Positions 22,217 through 33,499 of a DNA stretch of 64,000 nucleotides are shown here, one piece after another. This stretch comes from Lonicera japonica. Lineage: Eukaryota > Streptophyta > Magnoliopsida > Dipsacales > Caprifoliaceae. The stretch lies in the NCBI GenBank assembly GCA_021464415.1, contig CM038465.1, forward strand, positions 83,052,919 to 83,116,918. Direction: 5' to 3'. Each line of letters opens with the position of its first letter. Positions within the stretch are counted from its first letter, which is position 1. A program made the position numbers and the translations under genes. The notes under the pieces were generated by a model. That model did not search any database and had not been told where the DNA came from. It worked only from the letters and a program-made list of their open reading frames with translations.

Positions 22217-25200
22217 GAAGGTGTGGTGATGTTGAGGCAGCTGATAGGTCAATTTCAAGAACTCTTAGAACTCCAAGTCCAAGAAGGTTCTCTTACTCCT
22301 ACTCCACCTCTTCTTCTTCTTCCTCACCCTTATTTTCTTCATCTTCAACCTCACACACCACCACCATTACTACAACTACAACAACAACAACAACAACCAC
22401 CACCACCTCACAGGTCCCTTTTCCCTCTTTCTTTCTCTCTCTCTCTCTATCGCTATACCTAATCATCTGATGCTTAACTCCTCTTATTTTGATCCGACTG
22501 ACTTCTTTTTTTTTTCTTCTTGAAAATAGGGGATTTCTATTGCGATTATCTTTTTAATAGATTTTCCAATTTGGTTGATTATTCTCCCTTTGTCATTTTT
22601 CTTCTTTTATTGGTGGTTTAAGTTAGACTTTCCGTTTGATTTTATTTAACTAATTTTGGAATTTACCGTGTTTGATTTTATTGGCGCAATGTGGAGTCAG
22701 CCCATCCTAGTTATTTTAGCGCACTCTCTGTCTCTGTTGTTATTTTGCGTTTTATAATTCTTCCTTGTTTGTGCATTGTCGTCATTTCTCCCACTAAATT
22801 GTGTTTGTTTTTGCTCTTCCTACTTATTTGACAACTTTTTGTCCATAAGCATAGAGGTATACATCAAATCAAATGTCTGATATGAAATGATTGCTATGTG
22901 TTCTTCGTGTTGGTGGTAGCACCTACTTCTACTGTATGGTTGCTTGCCTTTCTTTTTATGCAGACAGAAACATTCTAGACTGCTTAAATCTGATTGCTTT
23001 TGTCAAACCTCTCTACCCACCCCTCATTTTAAATATATCTAGAATTTCATTTTCTGGGTTGAGGTGTGGGGGACGAGTGCGGCATGGAACTTGCAACCTC
23101 CAATATAAGAGATTTATTTAATTTAATAATTATTGATTACTCAATCATATGCAATTTTTGCCATTCCTCCTTAGATTAGTTTGATGGAATTCTTCTTTTA
23201 CATCCCTATATGATGAAGTAAGGCAAGGTTTCTATCCATTCTCTCCTTTTCATGTTTAACTCCCAGCATTTTAACGCAACACTTAAATCCCAAATTGATG
23301 CACATAACTCACCCGAATCCATACACTGGCACTTGCATCTTTTTTGAAATCCTTGAAATACATACTGAAGCAGTTGGAGCAACATATGGTGATGACCTTA
23401 TTATAAAATTCTGCTGTTAAAAAAAATAAAAATTTGGTTGTTCGATCTGCATATGGCCCAAATATAAAATTCAAGTTATAGCATCACCTTCGTGTAACTT
23501 AAGTTGTCCATAAACGATTCGAAAGTTTCTCTTTCTCCCTATATGCTTTTTCATGATATGATTGATTAGTTATCGGTGAAAATTTAATTTTGTATTATAT
23601 ACGTCTCGGTCTCAAAAAATGTTTTATTTTCAAGCGACATGGAATCGAACGTCTGTTGTAATCCTCCTCAAAGCCCCCTTCTCGGTTTGTGAGACCAAGA
23701 CTGAAGATCAACACCTGTAGTGTGGCACACCAAAAAGTAGTTGCTATTTCTTATGCAGTACCTGCAATTGTGGAACACATATTAGGCCTGTTTATGAAAA
23801 GCAAGTCTAGTTGTTTAATGTATTAATTGCACAATTGCAGCATATATGCTGCATCCTACTCATTGGCTGTATTCATTGGTTTTGACGAATAAGCCTGCTT
23901 AGTAAAATTGCCTGGTTGGTGAATACCTGCTATAAAGAAAAATTCCCTAAAGATGTTCTCTGGGCTAACATGTTGCTTAAAAATTCACCAGATGATAGCC
24001 TGTAAACCAAGAATCATACTCGAGTCACACTCCCTTTGCATTTTAAATGTACTAGTTAGGAGTCATGCTACCCCCCCCCCCCAACACACCTTTTCTTTCT
24101 CACTCTATCCCACCATCTGCAAAATTTGATCAATGTTGTAGAATTCTTACCATGAGTCCCGTCGTATGGTTAAGTGTTGTGGCACTTGTCTTAATTCAAG
24201 CAAGTAGTGTTATAGAAAAGATGGTATATTTGTGTACTTTATTTACTTATTTCTCTTTCCCTGCTACATATCATGGTTTTTAGTTTATAATTGCAAGGAG
24301 CAGGCTTTCCTGGGATTTTCTCCCCCCTGGATTTTTTCCTTATTTCTTTATTTCTTTCCCTTTTTTTTTTCTGAGTAGTGTCACTATTACCTTATAGTCT
24401 TATACCAATAGGTATTGAATATTGATTGTCAAAGCTCTCTTATGACAATATAATTTCCAAATGGTTTGGACACTTGAGACTACTTATTGTGGAGCCATAT
24501 GGTATTTTTTAACATGGATCAAGCACTAATGGATAGATGTTAAACTGGGTTAGACGAGACCAAAATCCTGGGGTTTATTGAGGCTGGACAAAGTTGATCG
24601 TGGCTGGGATTTTCCTTCAATCAGTACAACACAGTTCTTACTCTGAGTCTCTGACTATCCGTATAATCATCGAATAATTGATTTAGCATGATTTAAGAAC
24701 TAAAAAGTGAAAACATAAAATATTTGGGTTCTCTGCTCCTTCATGCATATAAATGCTTGAGACATACTGTGGCTTTGCCCAACATATGTTTGACATTTAC
24801 ATGCCTTGTTAACTCTAGCAAATACGGTGAACAGCCAAACACAGGTATGGCATCCCAAAATTGGGGCTATTCTAACTTAGCACCTTCAATAGAAATTTTG
24901 TCCCTTTCTAGATTAGAATATCATATCTTGACAAGAGTACTGATCATACAAAAATGATGCCAGATACCAAATTTTACTATTTCAAATATGTTCAAGCCTA
25001 GAGATGGCATTCCACTTCTGAAATATCATAAAAGTTTCCGAAGATTGAATACGGGGAAGGGGGGCATGGGCTTGGAGGATGCAAGGGATTGGTGTAGGGA
25101 TGGAGGGAGGAGATTAACTATTTCCACGCAAATCTTTACCTGAGTCATTTGGTGTCATGCAATGTTCTAAAAATCGCTAGGCGTTCCTAGGTCGGCCGCG

Positions 25201-27544
25201 GGGACGGGGGCGGGGGCGGGGGCGGGGCTAGCGCCTAGGGGATTAATTGGTCAAATGAATTTTTATTAAAAATATTATTTTAAATAACATAATACTAACA
25301 AAACATAATATACCTTTCAAATTAACATTAATATTCCAATAAAACATGCATTCCAAAAACAAAATAAACAAGTTCAAACAATCAAACCCAAGTGAATATC
25401 CCAAAATACAGCCGGAGAGGAGAGGAGGAGATGGAGACCGGAGACCGAGAGGAGGAGGATGAGGAGAACGGAATTAGGTTGACTGAGAGAGGGCTAGCTA
25501 ATAAACGTGTTTTTTTTATACATGAAACTACATTGTTTTGAAGGGAAAAAAAAGAGAGGGAAAAATCGGCGCCCAGCCTGCCTAATTGGCGCCTAATCAC
25601 CCTGGCGCCTAAACACAAAGGATTAGCCCTAGGCGGGGAGGCAACGATTTCTGCCTAGGCCCGATTTTTAGAACACTAGCGTTATGTGCATATTTGTAAC
25701 GTATTAAAAATGGTTTCAGTCTTCAAAACTTGTACATATTGCGGTATCAATCAAGTTGAATCTGAAGTGGCAGTTATTACATCTGATGGTCCTCATACAT
25801 TGTATACTTGGTGGTTACCAATAGATGTTCTGGAGGTTCGTTCAGATAGGCTGCTACCTGATTGATTCATCCTCACCAATAAATTTAGACAGGCATTGTC
25901 ATCCGTTGCCTTGTTTCTCCTTTTGGAGTAATGTTCTCTATTAATCATTTGGAGTGGAGAATATTTTAAGTTGCATGATACCAGTCCAACTATGCACTAA
26001 CAATCTTAACTTCCAAATTCTTGCTTGTTTAAATCATAGCTTGTGTTATTGTCAATGCATTACTTTGGTACCTAGTTCAAACTACCCATGCTCCATAAAA
26101 TTTAACCTTACTGATCAACAAAACAGTATATTCGTTATGAAGGCAATGGCAATACTGATTTATGTTACTTAAACCTATTATCTTTATTTGGTTTCTGTAC
26201 AACTTATGTACCATTCAAATTAAGGTTGCATTTTCAACCATGGCTAAAGTTGGTTCAGTAAGAAAGTCTAAATGTTTTGACTACTGCTTTCGGTGCAGAT
26301 GTTTTTTGAATCTTGATGAAGGTTCTGGGAAGGATGATTTCTGTACACTCATAATGAGGGCCGGAAAACCTGGTAGTTTGATGATGTTGGAACCTGGCAA
26401 GCCTCCACCTGCAAAGAAAGCTCGAAAGGAGCGAACTCGTGGAAAATTAACTGGAACAACTATTTCAACTGAGATTATGGACCAACAGGTCTGGAAAGAT
26501 TTTCCAGAAGATCTTTTTGAAGCTGTCATTGCAAGACTTCCCATAGCCGCGTTCTTCCGGTTCCGATCAGTTTGCCGGAAATGGGATTCCCTGCTGACTT
26601 CTCAGAGTTTCTCCCAACAGTGTGAACAAGTCCCACAACTCCAACCCTGGTTCTATACCATTACCCACGAAAACGTGAATACCGGAGCCATGTACGACCC
26701 AACCTTAAAGAAATGGCACCATCCTACTGTTCCCGCTTTGCCAACAAAATTAATCGTCTTGCCGGTTGCTTCTGCTGGTGGTCTAGTGTGTTTTCTTGAT
26801 ATTGGGCACCGGAGTTTCTATGTATGCAACCCTCTTACTAGGTCTTTTAAAGAGTTGCCTGCTAGGTCGGTCCATGTCTGGTCCCGTGTTGCTGTTGGGA
26901 TGACCCTTAATGAAAAATCAACCAGTGGGGGGTACAAAATCCTCTGGGTGGGCTGTGATGGGGAGTATGAAGTTTATGACTCCACCAAAAACTCTTGGGC
27001 CCGTCCGGGATGCATGCCCTCTAGTGTTAAGCTACCTCTGGCACTGAACTTTAGGTCACATGCAGTGTCCATAGATGGGACGCTTTACTTCATGCGGTCG
27101 GATCCTGATGGGATAGTGTCCTACGAAATGGGAAGTGGGCTATGGAAGCAGTATATAGTGCCAGCCCCGTTGCATTTGAGCGACCACACGCTTGCAGAAT
27201 GCAGGGGTAGGATCATGCTAGTGGGGCTGCTGACAAAGAATGCAGCCACTTGTGTGTGCATATGGGAGTTGCAGAAGATGACTCTTTTGTGGAAGGAGGT
27301 TGACAGAATGCCAAACGAATGGTGCTTGGAATTTTATGGAAAGCACGTTAGGATGACTTGCTTGGGTAATAAAGATTTGCTCATGTTGTCCATTAGATCT
27401 AGACAAATGAACCGTCTAGTTACGTATAATGTGTCGAGGAGGGAATGGCTCAAGGTTCCAGGCTGTGTGTTGCCACGTGGGAGGAAGCGGCAGTGGATTG
27501 CCTGTGGCACTGCTTTTCAGCCTTGCCTCACTGCTTTGGCCTGA
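22214..27544 (+). CDS. LCR: F-box/kelch protein, LCR-like, miR394 target
   Basis: Two exons: 22214-22413 (donor CAG|GTCCC) and 26299-27544 (acceptor GTGCAG|A), joined across a 3.9-kb intron, give 481 codons. ATG 22214 is chosen because only this frame (phase 2) joins to exon 2; it yields MEGVVMLRQLIGQFQELLEL, then a Leu/Pro/Gln-rich stretch. Exon 2 gives FLNLDEG, a basic KKARKERTRGK patch, an F-box (WKDFPEDLFEAVIARLP..., about residues 131-170) and kelch-type sequence to GTAFQPCLTALA. F-box proteins bind SKP1 in SCF ubiquitin ligases. The strong match to Arabidopsis At1g27340-type proteins and a miR394 site support LCR, a regulator of leaf and shoot-meristem development. The gene looks intact. 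Confidence 0.9.
25163..25675. mobile_element. TIR element in the LCR intron, with G-rich tract
   Basis: The ends TGTTCTAAAAATCG and CGATTTTTAGAACA are a perfect 14-bp inverted repeat, and CTAGGC motifs lie just inside both. The 513 bp have no coding capacity. A run with five G-tracts (25200-25227) lies near the left end. No target duplication was found, so the superfamily is not assigned. Confidence 0.7.
27295..27314 (+). promoter_or_regulatory. miR394 target site in LCR
   Basis: GGAGGTTGACAGAATGCCAA pairs with miR394 (UUGGCAUUCUGUCCACCUCC) with a single mismatch, at target position 7 (miRNA position 14). The seed and the central cleavage region are fully paired. It lies in the coding sequence for EVDRMP, as in known LCR genes, and implies cleavage of the transcript by miR394. 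Confidence 0.92.
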
Positions 27545-28005
27545 TGATTTAACAGCACTACTGCTTAATTTGGCCCAGCATCTGATATGCAAGGAGTGAG
27601 GTCGATTTTGACTTGAAATGGGTTTTTATTCTGAGTTGGCCTGCTGCAAGGTTTTGCCATCAGTCTATATGTGCGGCCCAATTTTCTCTGTGAAAATGAT
27701 CCCACGGTTATTATGATGTTTATGATGATATTATGTTGCTTTTTCTGTATAAACATCTAGAAGTGAACTTTGATTTCGTAAGACTAAGTTTATAATGCCT
27801 TATTTTTATTTACTTGTGTGATGTTGTTTCGGGCTAAGTTCTTTTTAAAGCTAAATAAGCAGCTGTGTTGTGTGACTTTGATTGAATAGTCCGTTCAAGG
27901 CACCAATTGTCACACGGATGGTACATTTTATCTCTGGCAAGCTACTATTTTCATGCTTGAAAGCAGTTATTCCTACTCCCCCAGTCCCCAAAGAAAAAAC
28001 TATAA
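27545..28005. other. 3' region of LCR
   Basis: This probably includes the LCR 3' untranslated region. No canonical AATAAA stands out as the only choice, so the transcript end is not fixed. No other gene was seen. Confidence 0.5.
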
Positions 28006-29007
28006 GGGTGTGTTTGATAGGCCATATTTTCTATGGAAAATATGGCTTTTTCATGAAAAATATGGCTTTTCCACCCAAATTCTCACTTTTGTAGTGTTTG
28101 ATTGCATTTATTTTCCATGGAGTCAAACTCTCACTTTTTTTATTATTCATGTACTTTTCCTTGTAAAGGTGGAAAATATTTTCTTTGGGGGGGTGGTTTT
28201 TATTTTTCAGGCAATTCGCACAAAGACTGAGGCAATTAGCACAAGTGTAGTCTAAAAAAAAAAAAACTGTTTTAAAAAAAAACAGTTTTTTGATGAAGCA
28301 AAATTGTTCAAAAACCAAAAATTGTTTTCAAAAAATCTGTTTTTCACTGAAGTAAAATTGTTCAGAAATAAAAAAACTGTTTTTTGATGAAGTAAGATTG
28401 TTAGAAAAATACAAAAAACTGTTTTAAAAAAAAACTGTTTCTTGATGAAGTAAACTTGTTTAAAAAAAAACAGTTTTTTGATGAAGTAAACTTGTTAAAA
28501 AAAAAACTGTTTTTTGATGAAGTCAAATTGTTTAAAACAACTGTTTTTTAAAAAAACTGTTTTTCAATGAAGTGTGGTCTAAAAAAAAAATTTGTTTTTT
28601 GATGAAGTAAAATTGTTAAAAAAAAAAAAAACTGTTTTAAAAAAAAACTGATTTTTGATGAAGTAAAATTGTTCAAAAATCAAAATACTATTTTTGATTA
28701 AGTAAAATTGAAAAAAAAAAAAAGAAACTGTTTTTAAAAAATCTGATTTTTTAGGTAAGTTCCATGTAAAAAATATACAAGTTTCATGGAAAATAATAGC
28801 TATCAAACAACAAAAGTTGAAAAAAGTTACAATTATCATAGAAAATAATGTCTATCAAACACCAAAAGATGGAAAAGTACACTATTTTCCGGGTAGAAAA
28901 TTAAGGCAATCAAACACATTTAATTGACATTTTTCATGCAACTCAATTCTAGGCAATTCAATTGCCTGGAACTTATTTTCTTTCCATGCTCGCAATCAAA
29001 CGCACCC
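28006..29007. mobile_element. Tourist-like (PIF/Harbinger) MITE, large
   Basis: The ends GGGTGTGTTTGAT and ATCAAACGCACCC are near-perfect inverted repeats flanked by TAA on both sides (28003-28005 and 29008-29010). The 3-bp TAA duplication is typical of PIF/Harbinger elements. The 1002 bp have no transposase. The middle is expanded by a minisatellite at 28255-28760. Confidence 0.85.
28255..28760. repeat. Minisatellite inside the Tourist-like element
   Basis: About a dozen imperfect units of the form CTGTTTTTTGATGAAGTAAA followed by ATTGTTCAAAAA-type sequence are seen, with spacing varying from about 35 to 60 bp because of A and T run-length changes. It is non-coding. Confidence 0.85.
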
Positions 29008-29010
29008 TAA

Positions 29011-29799
29011 TAGTTATCTTTGGGCATGTTTTATTTGATTGCACTTATTTTTAAATGTGTGGAGTTGCCTGTTTTTCATTCAGAACCAGAAGTATGTTCA
29101 TGATTGAATGTAAAGGGAGTTGAACAAACACGAAGGTCATGCTGATATAATCAACCAAAAACCTTGCACAGAAAGGAAAAAAAAAATCGAAATTCCCTCC
29201 CTCCCTCCCAAATTAAAATTTACTATTGGACTTCCACAAATTTTAAGAACACGAACATAGTCAAATAGCACTCAATTAGAATTCATTTACTATTCCCGTA
29301 ACTCCTAGGGACATCCCAATGACTTAATTTGATACCAAAGGAACGCCAGCAGATTTACCATCTATTAAAAGGTACTCTCAAGTTCTACATTTTGGCCATT
29401 TGCTCTATAGATGGAAAAACACATTAGAATGAGTAAACATCTGCTATATGTCTCATGATCATTGCAAGATTAAGCCATGCCCCCACTTGTTGCTGTCCTG
29501 ATTATCTGAAATAACGTTGGTTCAAAGAGAAAAAAAAAATCAATTATGAAACTGTTAGAGATACCACTTAAAACTTACGACGCTCGGCATAAAATTTGCA
29601 ATGAGGAGACAGGTTATATTAAATTTGTCTGTGGGTAGTGGATAACAGCGGGGCTCAAGAACTGACGTGTATTTGAATCATAGGAGAAATAGAAGGAACA
29701 TGCATCACATGCGCAAAATCTGAGAAAATACCACACGAATATTCTACCATAGAGGGCGTTCAAGAATCAGTACATAAAATTGTAAAGAATTTAGTGGAT
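29011..29799. other. Intergenic
   Basis: No coding region, transposon end or RNA gene was recognised. A short CCCTCCCTCCC tract lies near 29200. Confidence 0.5.
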
Positions 29800-30050
29800 T
29801 CAGACGGTCTTTTGAATGATCCTGCACAAAAGGGCTAAATGAAGTGAATCGGGATGATGATGTTTAAACAATCGTGCGGACAGTAATAGCAACAATACAA
29901 TAGAAAGTGAAAACTCACATGATCCTATGACGACAAAAATGAAAAAGGCAAGCAAAACAGGATAGTTATCTCTCTTCTTGGTAGTTGTTTCGAGCACAAT
30001 TCCGCTTTTGGTAATGTTCTTCTGATATCTGCAAGACGTCTTGATGCCGT
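29800..30050 (-). pseudogene. RAMP4/SERP1-like gene remnant
   Basis: RAMP4/SERP1 proteins are small tail-anchored ER proteins of the translocon (about 68 residues). Here the minus strand shows ASRRLAD, then QKNITKSGIVLETTTKKRDNYP and LLAFFIFVVIGS (exon 29919-30050, after an acceptor TATGCAG). A donor ATCAT|GTGAGT and an acceptor TTTAG|CC lead to a second exon (29800-29834) reading [10 protein letters not shown] and a stop. The splice layout of the family is kept. A deletion after LAD shifts the frame, residues of the usual PVGPILL segment are missing, and the C-terminal tail is cut short. It is probably dead, about 2.3 kb from LCR and convergent with it. Confidence 0.8.
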
Positions 30051-30938
30051 CTGCATACAGAAATAAAAGTGCACTTTGTTCAAAAACCTGGCTCAACCTC
30101 CAATATAAATCCAAATCACAAGTGTTCTTAGAACTACCATAGGACTTTTGTAGTTCAAAAAGAAAAAAGGGTGCGGGGCGGCAGCACAGGGCTCTGAAAC
30201 TACTCTACTGGCAGAAAATTCTACATCTTCATTGTCTCTCCCTATTAGTGCACTCTTTTCTTTTGAATGTCGTATTATTATTGTTCTCTTTTTCTCTATG
30301 AAGGTTTTCTTTTCTTCATTCATTCAACATGCATATTATGGATCTACATGTATCGAGAATTATTATATATTATTTCACGCCTATGCCTAAAAGATTATTG
30401 ACATTTTATTTTCAATAGTTAATTAAACATGGAAGACACAATTTTCTTTTACCAGTTTTCTAAACCCATAGTTTATATATAATTAATTTGTTTTTGGTCA
30501 CAATGTCCTCCTTTGTTGAGGGCATTCTTGGAACTACCGAAAAAAAAAGTTGGGAATCCGGTGTCTCAGATGAAAAATGATTCTAGAATTACCTGGGTAT
30601 ATAAGTAGAATTATTTTTAAACTTCGTGATAAGGTCCTTTTTATTATTTTAGTTTCTAAGAAGTTTCTTAATTATTAATGAGTGACTAGTATAAAGAAAA
30701 TAAATATTTATAATGATGTAAAAACAATCTATAGCTTATGGTAGTATAACTGCTTGCGTTGCATTGCATTGCATTGCCAAAAGCCGGGTATTACAAACCA
30801 AAGGAAAATAGTGAAACGATTAATAAGAAAGGCAAGCAAAGACATCATCATATGTTTTAATTGTCTATATTGGATTGGAGGATAAATACTAATAATAGAT
30901 CTATCTAGAAAGTAAAAATATATATATAGAGAGAAAGA
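30051..30938. other. Intergenic
   Basis: No supported gene. The 5' part of the RAMP4-like gene could lie here, but no first exon was recognised. (TA)n-rich sequence appears towards the end. Confidence 0.45.
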
Positions 30939-31334
30939 AGTAGAATGGTAGATACTTTTTACCATAAGCTACTTTTCTAAATTCACACATTTTTAGGATT
31001 TGAGCCGGTGACTTTAACATTTTAATTATGTTTACATGATATTAAAAAGATCAACTTTTCAATTAGAATTTTTTTTCAAAACTAAAACTATTTATTTGAT
31101 TTTTTTTAAGCATTATACAGTATTTACTATGTCATGTGCATATATACTATAATAAGTTACACTATACCATTATTTACCATAAATTAGTAAAAAATGCTTA
31201 CCACATTAATCATCGTATATATATAGTTAATATAACAATATTTTTACGATTTTCGCCCTAAATATACTAAAAATGTATAAATTTAGGAAGGTAGCTACCA
31301 TAGCTTATGGTAGAAAGTACTTACCATTTCTACT
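30939..31334. mobile_element. MITE-like element with ~33-bp inverted ends
   Basis: The left end AGTAGAATGGTAGATACTTT, continuing to TTACCATAAGCTA (30971), is the inverse of the right end TAGCTTATGGTAGAAAGTAC, continuing to TACCATTTCTACT (31334), with a few mismatches. About 396 bp of AT-rich non-coding DNA lies between. A third copy of the TAGCTTATGGTAG motif at about 30731 lies outside. The target duplication is unclear. Confidence 0.65.
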
Positions 31335-31971
31335 ACTAATGTATATATATATATAGTTTGTTGGACGGGGTAAAAGCAAAACATATATGTTGAACATGTG
31401 GAGAGATATTATTTAAATAAATAAAGGGCAATGCTACACTTATAAAAATTATCACATATTCTTATCGGATGCATTATATAGATTGTACATTCACAATATA
31501 TAATAACAGTATAACCAATTTAATACATACAGTAAAAATATGAGATAAAATTTATAAGTAAGAAAAGCATTTTTTATAAATAAATCCTCTCTTTCCTAAT
31601 TCGCTTCAAATACGAATTACAATGAGTTGCGGTGTCCAATAGCTACGTACACAAATTAGTAATCGGTTTAATTTATATATAAATAAAGTAAATATTAGGA
31701 TAATATTTTATAGTTAGGTTAATCAAATTAAGAGGTATTTAGGAGACAGTGATTGGTTACTTAGTAAATAGTTAGCGGTGATAGTTGTGTTCATGTATTT
31801 TTTTGTCCATGACGAATGAAAACACTATATTGAATATTGTTGAGAAATACAAAGAGTTTGTTTTGGTTTTCAAATTTTGGCTTTCAATTGAGATTTGGTT
31901 CTTTTTGAATTGAACAACTTTTGAATGTTTTATCCCCATGCGAATTTCCCCTCTTTTATATTTATTTTTAA
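31335..31971. other. Intergenic
   Basis: AT-rich, with a (TA)n run near 31340. No gene was seen. Confidence 0.5.
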
Positions 31972-33137
31972 GAGTAAATATCACCAATGGCCACTGAACT
32001 ATTGGCAAATTTTATCAGTAGTCACTGAACTTAATTTTGTTACACTTTGACCATTGAACTTTTAAAACGTACTACCATTGGCCACTCCGTTAAATCTCAC
32101 CGTTAGTTTTGACGGAATCAATATCACGTGATTTTCATGTGCAATAGAAGGGGCATTTAAGTCTTTTTCCATTTTCTTTTTCTTTTTTCCTTTTCTTTTC
32201 TTTCTTCTTCTTCTTTCCCTTTCTCCTCTTCTTTCTTCTTAGACGAATTTCTTCTTCTTCGAAACCCACCAAATTAATTCAATTCAACAAAAAAAAAAAA
32301 AAAAACAGACCTCTTGATTAATTCAATTCAGCAAAAAAAAAAAAAGACCTCCTGATTTTACACACCAAAGTTGTAAACCTTCTTCTTCTTCACGGATTCA
32401 ATTTGTTCACGGGTGTAAAATAAACCCTAGATTCAATTTGTTCTCCTTGGTGATTGTCAATTAAAAGACCTCCTGATTCAATCGGAACAAAATACGCCGG
32501 AAGAAGAAGAAGAAGATTGGAAGGAGGAGGAGAAGAAGAATAACCGATCGGAAGAAGGAGAAGAAGATTGGAACGAAAAGGAGAAGAAGAAGAAGATTGG
32601 AACGAAAAGGAGAAGAAGAAGAAGAAGAGATCGGAAAAAGGAGAACAAGAAAAAAAAAAGAAAGGAAGAACCGATTGGAAGGAGAAGAAGAAGAAGAAGA
32701 AAAGAAGAACAGATCGGAAGGAGAAGAAGAAGAAGAGATCTGAACAAGAAAAGAAAAACCGATCGGAAGGAGAAGAAGAAGAGATCGGAAGAAGAAGAAA
32801 AAAGAAGAAAAAGAAGAAGAAAAGAAGAACAGATCAGAAGGAGAAGAACAAGAATAAAGAAGAAGAAGAAGAAGAAGAAGAAGAAGAAGAAGAAGAAGAA
32901 GAAGAAAAAGAAAAAAGAAAAGAAAAGGGGAAAAAGTGCAAACTGACTTAAATGCCCTTCATATATCATGTGACAAGCACATGTCATGATTCCCACAAAA
33001 AATTAACGGTGAGATTTAACGAAGTGGTCAATGGTAGTACGTTTTAAAAGTTCAATGGTCAAAGTGTAACAAAATTAAGTTCAATGACTACTGGTAGAAT
33101 TTGCCAATAGTTCAGTGGCCATTGATGGTATTTACTC
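31972..33137. mobile_element. Non-autonomous Mutator-like element
   Basis: It starts GAGTAAATATCACCAATGGCC and ends with the inverse, GGCCATTGATGGTATTTACTC. The inverted repeats extend inward well over 100 bp (phrases such as TTCAATGGTCAAAGTGTAAC on both sides). A perfect 9-bp duplication TATTTTTAA flanks it (31963-31971 and 33138-33146). Long terminal repeats plus a 9-bp duplication are diagnostic of Mutator-like elements. The interior has no transposase; it is dominated by a GAA-rich tract at 32500-32930. Confidence 0.92.
32500..32930. repeat. GAA-rich low-complexity tract
   Basis: (GAA)n is interspersed with recurring GATCGGAAGGAGAAG and GATTGGAACG phrases. It gives long open frames on both strands (Lys/Glu-rich on plus, Phe-rich on minus) that are compositional artefacts. 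It forms the filler of the Mutator-like element. Confidence 0.9.
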
Positions 33138-33499
33138 TATTTTTAAAATGGGTTTGTTTCATCAAAATCCAATACAAATCTACCTACCCAAATCCCTTCA
33201 ACTTTGTTAAATGCCCAACACTTTATAGCGTGGATGACAGATTTGTTTTGTTTTGTCTGTAGTCCAAAAGAAGAAAAACGGAATTTATTGAGTTTAATGA
33301 AGTAGTTGAACAAAAATGAAGATTTGCAGATCGGTTTTAATTTCGAGGGTCTTCAACAGTAATCCAAATTGAACTGATTCAAATTACATTTTTAGTTAAA
33401 AATTGTCACGTGTCATATTGAAGTTTTTTTTTATTTAAAAAAATGGAAGAACATAGGGACATTATTATAGAATTAATCTAAAGAGTCATAATTTACAAT

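Noticed and set aside
22210..22470. Ser/Thr-rich 86-codon frame starting at ATG 22210 as the LCR first exon
   Set aside because: Its phase at the donor 22413 does not join the F-box frame at 26299, whereas the frame from ATG 22214 does.
26162..26298. Upstream extension of LCR exon 2 in the same frame
   Set aside because: Open by chance; the acceptor GTGCAG at 26298 and the family-typical start FLNLDE place the exon start at 26299.
30093..30323. 76-codon minus frame upstream of the RAMP4-like remnant
   Set aside because: Low-complexity charged peptide with no match to the RAMP4 N-terminus or any family I know.
32478..32996. Phe-rich frame (minus) and Lys/Glu-rich frame (plus) over the GAA tract
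   Set aside because: Pure translations of a GAA-rich low-complexity tract inside a Mutator-like element; no domain or start context.
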